Shown here one piece after another: positions 6,781-15,841 of a stretch of DNA of 64,000 bases. The stretch is from a virus, in IMG/VR virus record IMGVR_UViG_3300001533_002283, positions 62,001 to 126,000 of that record; one strand, written 5' to 3'. The position numbers and the translations under genes were made by a program. The notes beneath the pieces were generated by a model. That model ran no database searches. It had not been told where the DNA came from and worked only from the letters and a program-made list of their open reading frames with translations. Numbering within the stretch: the stretch's first letter is position 1; each line of letters starts with the position of its first letter.

Positions 6781-9398
6781 GTTTTATCACTTTCCTTCTC
6801 CAATTCTTTCCTAATCTCAGAAACTTTCAACACCGTTGGAACATCCTGAATAACAACGTCTTGCACGAAATGGATACTGTCGGTGTGATTGCCCGCGTCA
6901 TCATCCCCTTTACATTTTTTAGTCACATGCCAGACTGCAATATCATTGGGTTTTATCATTCTCCCGTTATTCTGAATTATTGCCTCCCGCGAGTCAAGAG
7001 AAAAGGAGAGAGCAGACACACTCCCCACGTCATCCTTGATGTCATACTTTACATAGGTTTTCTTACTGGTTTTACTCACTCGTTCTTCTAACTCTACCAG
7101 TTGGGCCACCACCTTATAATCACCGGCTGGGGCGAGGCTTAACTGTTTTAAGTCGTAGAGGTCGTGTATATGTTTACTGTAGATGGATTTGAGGGAGTGG
7201 GAATAAGAGAAGCCGAGATAGTGGTTTTCCATTATATAGTCAGTCAATTCATTAAGTCTGGAATTTCGCATGAACTTTTCTTTCATTGGCTGATAATGTT
7301 TTTTAATAGTCGCCATTCTTGATTCTTTTATCAACTCCTTTCCTTTTTCATTTTTAATAACGCCCATCTCTTTAACAATAACGAATAAATCATTATTGAA
7401 TTTGCTAGATAGAGAATGAACAACGATTCGCTCCCTGTCTGTCAATAATCCATATAATTCAGACTCAAGCGCCATTTTAGAACGAGTATAATTATCTGGG
7501 CGGCAAGAATCTAAGCATCCAGAAAGAATTAAAGCCCCAAGAACATTTTGAGGGATTTTTGATTGAAGAGCTGATTCGTAAATCTCCAAACGATTCTTAT
7601 ACTCTTTTTGAAAAGCTATTAACTTTTCCATATTTTTATCCGAGAGAGACTTCACCATTGATAGACCAAACCGAATGGTGTTGCCCTCTATTTTAAAATC
7701 TTGCTTAGATTTAAGTAGATCGGGCGGTAGAATAGCGATATTAAAATACTTTAACTCTTTTTGAATAATACGAATTTCACCAATAGGATCGGGCTCGTCC
7801 TTCGCTAAATTCAATAAAGCCTCAAAAAATTGGAGTGGATACTTGAATTTTAAATAAATCGTCGCCGCACACATACTCGCATAAGCGCAGGCATGGGAAA
7901 AATTGAACGAATAACTTGCGGAAGCATCAAGAAGAGACCATAATATATCGCCTGCCTTCGGGTCTAAATTATTCTCGGCAATTTTGTCCTTAATTTTTTG
8001 CTGCCAAACAGCTACCTCGTCCTTTTTTTTCTTCCCGCAAATACGGCGCAAAATTTCTGCCTCCTCCAAAGTAAAACCGATCTTGTTTGCACAACGCATT
8101 AAAGATTCCTGATAAATAGGAATACCTGCACTTTCTTTTAAAACGTCATCAAATAGTGGATGAACAGACTGAAATTCTCCCGATTCCGTATATTTCTGAT
8201 AAATGGGAACGAGCTGCAATGCGCCGGGCCGGGCCAAACTGACCACTGCGGCTAAATCATTGAGATTTCGTGGTTTGATCTTCCTTAAAACATTGTAATT
8301 TGTTTCTGCCTCAATCTGAAATAAACCGTGAGGGGTTTTAAGATCTTGAAGCGGGTAATAAAGTTCGGGGGACTCTAAATCTATTTTATTAGCATCAATA
8401 CCGACAGATTTGCAAATAGTGTCGATCAGCGTCGCGCAACGCAATCCGAGGAGATCCACCTTCGGCACGATGTTCAACACATCATTCATGGAGTAGCCGG
8501 TAACGATATCACCCTCTGCATTAAGTTCAAGGGGGAACAATTGAGAGAGGGGTTCTGCCGCGACTGTCCAAGCTGATGCGTGACAGCCCGCGTGCAAGAA
8601 TAATTCATGAAGCGATAAACAGATTTTAGTAAATTCTTTATTGTTGTCACAAAAAGTTTTAAACTGTTCGCTAGCTTCAATAGACTCACTGATTGTTTTG
8701 ACCACTCCGAATTGCTTGGGAATCAAATCAGATAAAATCTTTGCCTCGGTTTCATTTGATTCCAAAAAACTCTTGGCAACATCTTTAACGAGGATTTTCG
8801 TTGATAAAACAGAGGTCGTGAGGACTTTGCAGACTTTTCCCTTAAATTTATTTTCTAAGTAATTAGACACCAACGACCTCTCTCTGAACGAGATATCAAT
8901 GTCGATATCCATGAGGAGATCGCCTTGATAATAACGTATCCCGTTGATTTCTTTAAACTTAGCTCTTGTTTTTGATAAAAATCGTTCAAAGAACAAATTA
9001 TGGCGGATACTATCCACCTTTGTTACGCCGATTAAATTTAAAACCAAACTGCCACAACAAGAGCCGCGCCCGTATCCAACAGCTATATTGTTTTCGTGGC
9101 AAAAATTTAGAATATCCCATGTAACCAAGAGATATGAGCAAAAACCAAGTTCTTTGAAAATCCCTAGTTCTTTTTTGATGCGCTCTACATAGGTGTTATA
9201 TCTCTGGCTACCTTTTTCTAGGTTTAGCTTATAGAAGCCATCGAGGGTCAAGGCGTGCAAAAAATCATAATCTGTTGCGCCATCTTTTAATTTAAATTTT
9301 TCTTTAAATCTAGGCTCGATCTCGAAATCGGGTAACTTAACACCGTCTTTCAACAAGTTCAGTTGATAAACGGTAAAATTATTTTTAAAATTATTCAT
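6777..9398 (-). CDS. dnaE: DNA polymerase III alpha subunit, polymerase core lacking the PHP domain
   Basis: 873 residues matching DnaE from just after the PHP domain. GYGRGSCCGSLV (~108) corresponds to the conserved GPGRGS motif. MDIDIDIS (~163-170) supplies the first two catalytic aspartates and VDLLGLR the third. Finger motifs (LRRICGKKKKDE) and an OB-fold-like region (YKVVAQLVELEERVSK) follow. The PHP domain is encoded separately at 11237-12004; the proofreading exonuclease and a homing endonuclease lie between. The start overlaps the stop of the homing endonuclease by 8 bases. It should be the replicative polymerase of the phage, working with the separate PHP and exonuclease proteins. 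Confidence 0.93.
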   Translation of the reverse strand: MNNFKNNFTVYQLNLLKDGVKLPDFEIEPRFKEKFKLKDGATDYDFLHALTLDGFYKLNLEKGSQRYNTYVERIKKELGIFKELGFCSYLLVTWDILNFCHENNIAVGYGRGSCCGSLVLNLIGVTKVDSIRHNLFFERFLSKTRAKFKEINGIRYYQGDLLMDIDIDISFRERSLVSNYLENKFKGKVCKVLTTSVLSTKILVKDVAKSFLESNETEAKILSDLIPKQFGVVKTISESIEASEQFKTFCDNNKEFTKICLSLHELFLHAGCHASAWTVAAEPLSQLFPLELNAEGDIVTGYSMNDVLNIVPKVDLLGLRCATLIDTICKSVGIDANKIDLESPELYYPLQDLKTPHGLFQIEAETNYNVLRKIKPRNLNDLAAVVSLARPGALQLVPIYQKYTESGEFQSVHPLFDDVLKESAGIPIYQESLMRCANKIGFTLEEAEILRRICGKKKKDEVAVWQQKIKDKIAENNLDPKAGDILWSLLDASASYSFNFSHACAYASMCAATIYLKFKYPLQFFEALLNLAKDEPDPIGEIRIIQKELKYFNIAILPPDLLKSKQDFKIEGNTIRFGLSMVKSLSDKNMEKLIAFQKEYKNRLEIYESALQSKIPQNVLGALILSGCLDSCRPDNYTRSKMALESELYGLLTDRERIVVHSLSSKFNNDLFVIVKEMGVIKNEKGKELIKESRMATIKKHYQPMKEKFMRNSRLNELTDYIMENHYLGFSYSHSLKSIYSKHIHDLYDLKQLSLAPAGDYKVVAQLVELEERVSKTSKKTYVKYDIKDDVGSVSALSFSLDSREAIIQNNGRMIKPNDIAVWHVTKKCKGDDDAGNHTDSIHFVQDVVIQDVPTVLKVSEIRKELEKESDKT

Positions 9399-10590
9399 TT
9401 GGAAAATTTAGAATAGCCTTGTCGCCAAATACTTGTTTCGCTAGTTTATCATATTCCCTAGCTGCTAGAATTTCTCCTTCTGGACTTTTACCGTAATATT
9501 TACATTTTTTAAGTTTTTTCGTCCTTATCTCCAACACCCAATATCCACGTCTGAGGCCAACGCCCCTATAGCGAGATGTTTGCTTTTGTCTCTTTTCTTC
9601 CAAATGATTATTTATATATTCAATATATTTTTTATACTTATCGTGTTTTCTGCTCAAGCCAAATGATTCACCCTGTAGAATATATTCCATAAATTTAATA
9701 ACGGATATCCGCCCAGAAATCAAAAGATTGGAACTCCCGGAATTTTCTTTATTTTTGACCCTATGATAGAGGATGGAGCATTCAATACTTATTTTTTTAA
9801 GAAAGTCCTTAAAACTCCAATCTTGAAGAAGACAACTCGTTATTTTAGCATAAACACCAACCGATCTTTGTGGATAAAAACAAAAACACCCATCTCCATC
9901 AAAATACCCACGCCACCAATAATGACGGAGGTTTTCGGGGATTGCGTTGAGAATTTTATGGGCCGATGCGCCAGATTTGATTTTGTAATCAAAAGATTCT
10001 AAAAATGAGTGCAAATGGTAATTCGTCGTTACCGCAGTGATTTGAACTTTATGTTTTGGGTTTTTTGGCAATCTTTGTTTTATACTCCAATTTGGAAAAG
10101 TCTTTTTAAATCTATCAGAGATGGCGTCAAAATCATATTTCGCAATAGTTAAAGTGGCATTATGATTTACTTTCCCCAAGTGACCATCTGCCCAGAAAAA
10201 TCCCCAAAAATAAACTACAAAAGGATCGTTAAAGTCACATTCTTTAGAAATATCATTTTTATTCCACGAATCTTGACATCTAATTAAGTGATTCACTCGA
10301 AGCCCCATTGTGCTTGCCTTATGACTTAAGTTGGCCTTTGTTACGCCTATTTTCTCTGCCACTTTCTTTGGCCCTAATTCATAATAATTATTTCTAATAA
10401 AATCTAATTCTTCTTGAGTATACTCTTTGATCCATTTAGGGAAAAGTTTATAGTGATAAACTATATTTTTTACTTTTACTTTAGTGTAACCCAAAAAATC
10501 AGCGCAACCTTTTGGCCCTATCTTTTTATAATTCTCCTTGATGAAGGAGATAGCTTCCAAAGGAGCTTTTACATTGTGAAATTTATTCAT
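9391..10590 (-). CDS. LAGLIDADG-type homing endonuclease with C-terminal AP2 domain
   Basis: 399 residues from the ATG at 10590, which overlaps the exonuclease stop (ATGA). An N-terminal HTH-like segment (KKVAEKIGVTKANLSHKAS) is followed by two LAGLIDADG-like helices, FWGFFWADGHLGK and HYWWRGYFDGDGCFCF, each ending in an acidic residue, and by a C-terminal AP2 DNA-binding domain (YRGVGLRRGYW ... ILNFPNE). It is a free-standing selfish gene: neither flanking protein is interrupted and no splice motifs are visible. It sits inside the polymerase cluster and is related in architecture to the gene at 14458-15840. Confidence 0.88.
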   Translation of the reverse strand: MNKFHNVKAPLEAISFIKENYKKIGPKGCADFLGYTKVKVKNIVYHYKLFPKWIKEYTQEELDFIRNNYYELGPKKVAEKIGVTKANLSHKASTMGLRVNHLIRCQDSWNKNDISKECDFNDPFVVYFWGFFWADGHLGKVNHNATLTIAKYDFDAISDRFKKTFPNWSIKQRLPKNPKHKVQITAVTTNYHLHSFLESFDYKIKSGASAHKILNAIPENLRHYWWRGYFDGDGCFCFYPQRSVGVYAKITSCLLQDWSFKDFLKKISIECSILYHRVKNKENSGSSNLLISGRISVIKFMEYILQGESFGLSRKHDKYKKYIEYINNHLEEKRQKQTSRYRGVGLRRGYWVLEIRTKKLKKCKYYGKSPEGEILAAREYDKLAKQVFGDKAILNFPNE

Positions 10591-11240
10591 ACTTCCATCA
10601 TCCATAAAATTTTATCTAAAACCATTTTGTTTAAAACAATATCGTTGTTACCTCTGTGTAAACTCTCATAGTCAAACTCTATACCCATTTCCTTGCCTGT
10701 CAATGCCAAATTGGTCTTTAAATTCCTCTCGTGAAAATTGGACATCCTGAAGTTAAAAGTCAAAAACTCTTTTGAGCCCACTGTCGGAATTATTATTCCC
10801 TTTTTATGGGCCTTCATTAAATTATTTGTGTCAATGAATACGTGCTTTTTAAAAATCTCCATATTCGTTGATAAACCAAGCGCCCGCCGAAAAGTAAAAT
10901 AAACAGGTATATCTAGCGAATAAATATTATGGCCTACTTTAATAATATCTTCATTCAAAAAGTCTTTTTCAAACCTCTCCAAGACCTCCATGGAATCAAT
11001 AGCTTTGGCTTTGTATTCATCAAAAGAAAAACGGGTCTTAATCGCCGCACCTTTTGAAAGCCGTAAATCAGAAAAATAAGGGTAAAAATCCTGAATCTCT
11101 CCCATTTCTCCAATTTTACCGACTAGCCAAGAAATTTCCCAAGGTCTGGAGTAAAAAAGATTGAGTCCCTCAGTTTCTTTATCAAAAACCATATACTTCT
11201 GATCTTTAGAATACCTTAATAAATGACTCCCGATACTCAT
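10587..11240 (-). CDS. dnaQ: DnaQ-like 3'-5' exonuclease (DEDDh), proofreading subunit
   Basis: 217 residues. ExoI motif VFDKETEGLN (~18-27), ExoII VGHNIYSLDIP and ExoIII HRGNNDIVLN give the DEDDh set of acidic residues and histidine. Lying between the PHP and polymerase-core genes, with ATGA overlaps on both sides, it is almost certainly the proofreader of the split polymerase. The order PHP - exonuclease - polymerase resembles PolC, where the exonuclease is inserted in the PHP domain. Confidence 0.85.
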   Translation of the reverse strand: MSIGSHLLRYSKDQKYMVFDKETEGLNLFYSRPWEISWLVGKIGEMGEIQDFYPYFSDLRLSKGAAIKTRFSFDEYKAKAIDSMEVLERFEKDFLNEDIIKVGHNIYSLDIPVYFTFRRALGLSTNMEIFKKHVFIDTNNLMKAHKKGIIIPTVGSKEFLTFNFRMSNFHERNLKTNLALTGKEMGIEFDYESLHRGNNDIVLNKMVLDKILWMMEV

Positions 11241-12004
11241 GATTTTATTTTAAGATAATCTTCTAGGCAAAATTGGTTTGACATACAAAAATTCATTTCT
11301 GGATTACTAAAATTTGAACGGAAGTGTATCGACCGATAAACCTGCCAAGCTCGAAAATCTTGATAATTATTATAGTAAATGGTCTTCACTCTTACCACTT
11401 CATATTCACCTTTTGTAAAATTGTTAAGAGACTCATAAAGAATGTCTTCAAACGGCAGGCCAGAATTTACTTCTTTTAGAAAAATTGGTTTATCGGGAAA
11501 GTCGGGGATAATAGAAGATCCGTAATTTAGAGTGTTTCTCGCGTAAAAGCCATCAAAAAAAGAAATAGCTAAAAGTAGATTCGGGGTCCAACACTCTTTG
11601 AGTATAGACCAAGATGCCCTCATTTTATAATACTTATTCTTAATATTTCCGTAAACTCTGGAATATAGCTTAATTATATCAAAATAAGCATCAGAATTTT
11701 TCATAAAAACAATAACTTTTGATTCATCTGCTACGGATGCTTCGCTATGCTCTTCTGAATTTGAACACACCCACAACTCAAGGCCGAAAATTAATTGCAG
11801 ATTATTTTGTTCGCATAATTTTAGGGCGGCGGGGAAGTCATACATTCTTGTGGAAACAAAATAAACCTCCTTTAGTCCCGTTTTTTTGGCTAAAGTGATG
11901 ATAGATTGGGGGCCATCGGGAGATTCACAATCCTTTTCTGGCCACCAGACATTGGTTGCCCGCTGGGATGAATCCGAGTAAAAAATAGGAATAATATCAC
12001 TCAT
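11237..12004 (-). CDS. DnaE N-terminal PHP domain as a separate protein
   Basis: 255 residues from the ATG at 12004. It resembles the N-terminal part of DnaE: LIFGLELWV (~85), a later VRVKTIYYNNYQDFRAWQ and EMNFCMSNQFCLEDYL at the end, corresponding to the end of the PHP domain and its link to the polymerase core. The usual N-terminal metal-binding histidines are not present (YSDSS instead), as in other PHP domains that lost phosphoesterase activity. It probably binds the polymerase core (6777-9398) and exonuclease non-covalently. Confidence 0.78.
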   Translation of the reverse strand: MSDIIPIFYSDSSQRATNVWWPEKDCESPDGPQSIITLAKKTGLKEVYFVSTRMYDFPAALKLCEQNNLQLIFGLELWVCSNSEEHSEASVADESKVIVFMKNSDAYFDIIKLYSRVYGNIKNKYYKMRASWSILKECWTPNLLLAISFFDGFYARNTLNYGSSIIPDFPDKPIFLKEVNSGLPFEDILYESLNNFTKGEYEVVRVKTIYYNNYQDFRAWQVYRSIHFRSNFSNPEMNFCMSNQFCLEDYLKIKS

Positions 12005-12028
12005 TTTATTCAACTTCCAAACCAAAAT

Positions 12029-12427
12029 TCAAAAATCTGAACGCCATTTTTCTTCCCCCTTTGGTTCGACCAGTTCCAAAAACACATGGTCCCAACCATC
12101 CAACTGATTCTTCTTCATCCCGTAAAGAATTGACTCATTTGCAAACCAAACAACGTCGGCCCAAGTTGGATTGGAAACAATCTTGCTTTTAAAACCATGC
12201 CGAGGCTCAACAAATCGGACTTTTGCCTTCACAAAAGTTAATTCAAAATCAGGATGCAGCACCGGCCATTTCTCCGAATTGTATTTCTCATCAGGATTCG
12301 CGTCTTCAAAAATACTAAAAGTCAGCACGTTTTCCTTCGCTCCGCGTTCAGTTAAAATTTTACTCACAGCTTTTTGCAAGTCCGAGTAGTCAGAATTAAC
12401 GGTGCATTGATCTTTGTAGGTTTTCAT
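12029..12427 (-). CDS. Hypothetical protein
   Basis: 132 residues from the ATG at 12427; a TTG at 12436 is less likely because it overlaps the preceding stop. No known motif. First gene upstream of the polymerase cluster, 24 bases from it. Confidence 0.6.
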   Translation of the reverse strand: MKTYKDQCTVNSDYSDLQKAVSKILTERGAKENVLTFSIFEDANPDEKYNSEKWPVLHPDFELTFVKAKVRFVEPRHGFKSKIVSNPTWADVVWFANESILYGMKKNQLDGWDHVFLELVEPKGEEKWRSDF

Positions 12428-12432
12428 GGTGT

Positions 12433-12837
12433 TCAAATAAGAGTCTCCCCCAATTCCCGCGCCGAGTCAAGTTGTTTTTCCAAATCTAAGGGAAGAAGCG
12501 TGCTGTATAATTTGGTTTTAATCTCCCCTGCTTTTTCCCTGCTCAAATCCAATGCGTCTTCGTGGTTTTCTAGCGCATGACTCACTTCACGGAGAATCCC
12601 GTAAGTGAGTAAGGTTACTAAATAATTTTCTGCCTCCTCCAAAGTCTTAAACGTGGTGAATGTTGGCAAACGATGGAGAATATACCCGTGGTGCTCAACC
12701 GTATAATCAATATCTTGATAAGTGCAATAATTGATATTAATGGTAAAGCGGCAATCGCGGTCTTTGTGGTGGGCGGGACCAATGCACTGATACCAAAGGT
12801 CTAAGAGTTGAGTTACAACGGTATTTTTATTCATCAT
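12433..12837 (-). CDS. Hypothetical protein
   Basis: 134 residues; a His/Cys-containing N-terminal half (IGPAHHKDRDC) and a helical C-terminal half. No family recognised. Tightly spaced in the leftward array. Confidence 0.6.
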   Translation of the reverse strand: MMNKNTVVTQLLDLWYQCIGPAHHKDRDCRFTININYCTYQDIDYTVEHHGYILHRLPTFTTFKTLEEAENYLVTLLTYGILREVSHALENHEDALDLSREKAGEIKTKLYSTLLPLDLEKQLDSARELGETLI

Positions 12838-12843
12838 TTGTAT

Positions 12844-13056
12844 TTACTTTTTAAACCCGCCGAATATCTCACCAAATATATCCGCGCCGTTTTGTCCCGC
12901 CGCCACCTTCTTCCCCTCCTCAAAACCATCCCCTCGCGCATATTTACACGCAGTCAAAACAATCTTTTGCAACTGATTTGCGGTTAATTTAATTTCTCCA
13001 TCTTTCCAAGCGGGATTCACCCCCACGAACTTTTCCCAAATTTCTTTATCCGACAT
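12844..13056 (-). CDS. Hypothetical small protein
   Basis: 70 residues, with a Gly-rich end (IFGEIFGGFKK). Overlaps the preceding gene by 11 bases. Unknown function. Confidence 0.55.
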   Translation of the reverse strand: MSDKEIWEKFVGVNPAWKDGEIKLTANQLQKIVLTACKYARGDGFEEGKKVAAGQNGADIFGEIFGGFKK

Positions 13057-13261
13057 GTTTTGATTCCTCCTTGATTAATTGTTCCCCGTCGATCTTATCC
13101 CAATTTTCTTTCCAATCGGCAGTTTTAAAAAAATCTAAGATCTGAAATTTATTCATTCTCGGCGATTTAAACTCCAAAACATATTCTCCACACAAAATAG
13201 AGTAATAATCAGAAAAGCGCCAGCCCAGTCTTTCATATTTTCTAACTTCTTCTTTAGTCAT
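13046..13261 (-). CDS. Hypothetical small protein
   Basis: 71 residues from the ATG at 13261, which overlaps the stop of the gene before it by 8 bases; a longer reading to 13297 is rejected for that reason. No recognised motif. Confidence 0.55.
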   Translation of the reverse strand: MTKEEVRKYERLGWRFSDYYSILCGEYVLEFKSPRMNKFQILDFFKTADWKENWDKIDGEQLIKEESKHVG

Positions 13262-13535
13262 AAACTTGTTTTCCCAGCATCTTTTCAACCTGTCCATCAG
13301 TTAGTTCAATTGGAGAATTATCCTTTAATAATTCAACCCATTCATTCCCCACTTTAATCTCCATAAAACCAATCTCCGTGCGAATCACCTCTCTCATTCC
13401 GAATTCGTGACAAAAGGAGTGATCGACTGGGATAGTTTCAACACGATATTCCACTTCATCAAGGTCGAAACTGGGATAAAGCCGCATTAGTTGAACTTTT
13501 TGGGAGAGGGTAAGTTCAAGGGTTGGAGTTCTCAT
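13254..13535 (-). CDS. Hypothetical protein, first gene after a promoter
   Basis: 93 residues, no recognised domain. A sigma70-like promoter (13543-13571) places the expected start of transcription within a base or two of this ATG, so the message would be leaderless and would continue into the polymerase cluster. Confidence 0.6.
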   Translation of the reverse strand: MRTPTLELTLSQKVQLMRLYPSFDLDEVEYRVETIPVDHSFCHEFGMREVIRTEIGFMEIKVGNEWVELLKDNSPIELTDGQVEKMLGKQVYD

Positions 13536-13542
13536 AGGTGAG

Positions 13543-13571
13543 AGTAAAACACGTTATCGTTATTTGGTCAA
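13543..13571 (-). promoter_or_regulatory. Sigma70-like promoter for the gene at 13254-13535
   Basis: -35 TTGACC (13566-13571), 17-bp spacer, -10 TTTACT (13543-13548). Transcription would begin near 13536, at the start codon itself. The -35 overlaps the end of the primase gene. Confidence 0.55.
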
Positions 13572-14461
13572 GCCAATTCCTCTGCAAATTTCCTCAACTG
13601 TTCCTCATTGCAATCTAACCAGTCTTTCTCATCGGGCAGGCGAATGGCGATTTTCTCCTCGTTGAAGAATTGCAAGAGTTTTGCACGAATCTTTTCAGAA
13701 GCCATCAATCCGATTTTGCTCTTCTCGTTATTTAAGCTAATGATGATTTTCCCCGGATTCCACGATATTAGCTTTCCTAATAGGTGGGAGGATGGGGAGG
13801 TTCCAAAGATGGGAAGGGCGTAGGCGATGCCAGTTTTGCGAAGGGCGAGAACACACCCGATACCTTCAACGAGAATGATTTTACCGTGTTTTTTAACTGC
13901 CGCCTCAACATTTTTCCTGTCAAATAAAAATTTACTTTTGTCACCGAGTTTCTTCCAGCGGGGCGTCTCTTTAAAATCGCCCGAGGCTTCCCTGATCTTA
14001 TAAATATACCTTCCATCAAACCCATGAATCTGTCCATTATCATTGCGCAAGACAAAACAATAACGATTCTTCATCTTGCCTTTTAAAGCTACCCCACCTT
14101 CAAATTGAGAGATAATTTCTTGTGGGATGCCACGGTTAGTCCAGTAAGTGTAATCTTTTAATAGACCAGTTAGGATGGAGTCGGGATAAATCTCTTCTTG
14201 TTGAAGGACGGGCTCAGGAGAAGGGGCAACATAAGCGGATACTACCCCATCTGATTCAGTGCCGACTAGTTGCAAAATACCTGCGTTATGGCTTTTGTCT
14301 CCGGGAGCTACTACGCACGAGAACTTGCCGGAGCGATAAATCTTTAAGTGATTTCCTGAGCGGTCCCGATTTTCAACCTGTCGGCAAAAAGGGCAAGCAG
14401 CGGTCCAACCATCACTATCGGTTTTTAAATTTTCGAGTTTTTCTAGGTCAATTACGTTCAT
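13568..14461 (-). CDS. dnaG: DNA primase (DnaG-like)
   Basis: 297 residues, shorter than cellular DnaG (about 600) because the helicase-binding C-terminal domain is absent. The N-terminus is a CHC2-type zinc-binding region (ACPFCRQ near 22, FSCVVAPGDKSH near 48). A TOPRIM segment, IILVEGIGCVLAL (~195), carries the catalytic Glu, with later acidic residues. It synthesises RNA primers for replication with the DnaB helicase gene upstream; the two are separated only by a homing endonuclease gene, and the start overlaps that gene's stop by 4 bases. Confidence 0.85.
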   Translation of the reverse strand: MNVIDLEKLENLKTDSDGWTAACPFCRQVENRDRSGNHLKIYRSGKFSCVVAPGDKSHNAGILQLVGTESDGVVSAYVAPSPEPVLQQEEIYPDSILTGLLKDYTYWTNRGIPQEIISQFEGGVALKGKMKNRYCFVLRNDNGQIHGFDGRYIYKIREASGDFKETPRWKKLGDKSKFLFDRKNVEAAVKKHGKIILVEGIGCVLALRKTGIAYALPIFGTSPSSHLLGKLISWNPGKIIISLNNEKSKIGLMASEKIRAKLLQFFNEEKIAIRLPDEKDWLDCNEEQLRKFAEELA

Positions 14462-15840
14462 TCTATTTTCGTTTTATCTTCGGCGAATGGCTGAAATTTT
14501 TCACCAGATTCAGAACTTGGACCAGTCCATTCTTGGGTTTTGTATGGCAAATTATTTTCAACAATATATTTGTTGTATCCCGACAATGCCTCAAATTCCG
14601 TTAAATAGCAACCAATTTCCTTGAAAGGTTTCCCGTTTGGTCGCAAATAAGCATACCATCGACCATTATCTTTTCTACGAGAAATCCACTTGTATTTTGA
14701 ATGTTTTTTCTTCTCGGACAAAAATTTAACAAATTCTTCCCTATCCATATAAATATCTACGGGGTTAGGATAAAAAATCTCCCCGTAAGTTTCCCTGCCG
14801 TAATAATTATAGGCATTTATCGCCGCATCTCTGTTTGAATAATTACCGAAGTATTCCGTTCCTACAACACACGCCCAGCCGCGCCCGTTCTTTTTTACCC
14901 CTCTGACCAAATTCTTTCTTTTTCTATCGGGGTGAAAGTTAGCTTTGATTCCTGCTTCTTTTAATTGCTCTGTGCGGTTTTCATATTTATTGTCTTCCGC
15001 CCTCTGTAAAAAATCAAGATAACGGTTATATTTTCTATCCAGTCCAATTTTGTCGTTTTCTCTATTTTGATAGACGTAAGAAAGAAATTTAAAAACATTG
15101 TCTCTTGCGTCCAAGCTGATACTAGACGCCCTTCCTAGCTCTGTAACTCTTTTGCTAATTGAGTGTTTTGTAATGCCTAATTTTTCAAATAGTTTAACGG
15201 CAGAAAGCCAGTCATAGTTGTATGTTGACGCTATACTAACGTGATAGCCATTCTGCTCATGTCCAACACACCCATCCCCATCCAAAAGCCCGCGCCACCA
15301 ATAGTGTTTTAGATGATCGGGAATTTTAGATAAAATCTTGTCTGAATTAACATGAGACTTGATGTGGTGGTCAGTGCCGATTAAAAATTCTTTAATTGTG
15401 CTGTTGTGGACCCTCAACTGCGTGCATTCTTTATATTTTTTATGATTTTTCTTTATTTTAGATGCGGGCCAATAACCCATTTTATCTAAAACACGCTCTT
15501 TAATGTTCAAATAATCTTCTGTAGCTATACAGATAGAAAAACACCAACCTCTATCTCTAGCGCACCCATCCGCCCAAAAATAACCGAGAAAATAGGCAAC
15601 TTCCGGGGTTTGTATATCAAGAAATTGGGGAGACTTTACAGTTACTTGATCTTCACTATATCTCCGACCCATAGAAGCAACTAACCACTTTTCTTCTTTC
15701 GTTAGGATTAAATTATTTTTCTTAAAAAAGCTAGAAATATAACTTTTAGATTTGTTGGTGTATTTAGCACAATGAGTTATACCTTTTTGATAATTTTCAA
15801 AACAATATTCTGATTGTTCTTTTGTAAGCGAGGCTAACAT
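14458..15840 (-). CDS. LAGLIDADG-type homing endonuclease with AP2-like domains
   Basis: 460 residues from the ATG at 15840, just after the DnaB stop (TAATATG); an in-frame ATG at 15858 would overlap dnaB. The LAGLIDADG-like motifs are YFLGYFWADGCARD and HYWWRGLLDGDGCVG. The C-terminal part holds two AP2-like segments (LVRGVKKNGRGWACVVG and WISRRKDNGRWYAYLR). It resembles the gene at 9391-10590 in both catalytic motifs. A free-standing selfish gene lodged between helicase and primase; it overlaps the primase start by 4 bases. Confidence 0.87.
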   Translation of the reverse strand: MLASLTKEQSEYCFENYQKGITHCAKYTNKSKSYISSFFKKNNLILTKEEKWLVASMGRRYSEDQVTVKSPQFLDIQTPEVAYFLGYFWADGCARDRGWCFSICIATEDYLNIKERVLDKMGYWPASKIKKNHKKYKECTQLRVHNSTIKEFLIGTDHHIKSHVNSDKILSKIPDHLKHYWWRGLLDGDGCVGHEQNGYHVSIASTYNYDWLSAVKLFEKLGITKHSISKRVTELGRASSISLDARDNVFKFLSYVYQNRENDKIGLDRKYNRYLDFLQRAEDNKYENRTEQLKEAGIKANFHPDRKRKNLVRGVKKNGRGWACVVGTEYFGNYSNRDAAINAYNYYGRETYGEIFYPNPVDIYMDREEFVKFLSEKKKHSKYKWISRRKDNGRWYAYLRPNGKPFKEIGCYLTEFEALSGYNKYIVENNLPYKTQEWTGPSSESGEKFQPFAEDKTKIE

Positions 15841-15841
15841 A

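Noticed and set aside
9391-10590. Intein or group I intron in the polymerase region
   Set aside because: Both flanking proteins have complete ends with ATGA-type overlaps, and no intein splice motifs or intron core were seen; the endonuclease gene is free-standing.
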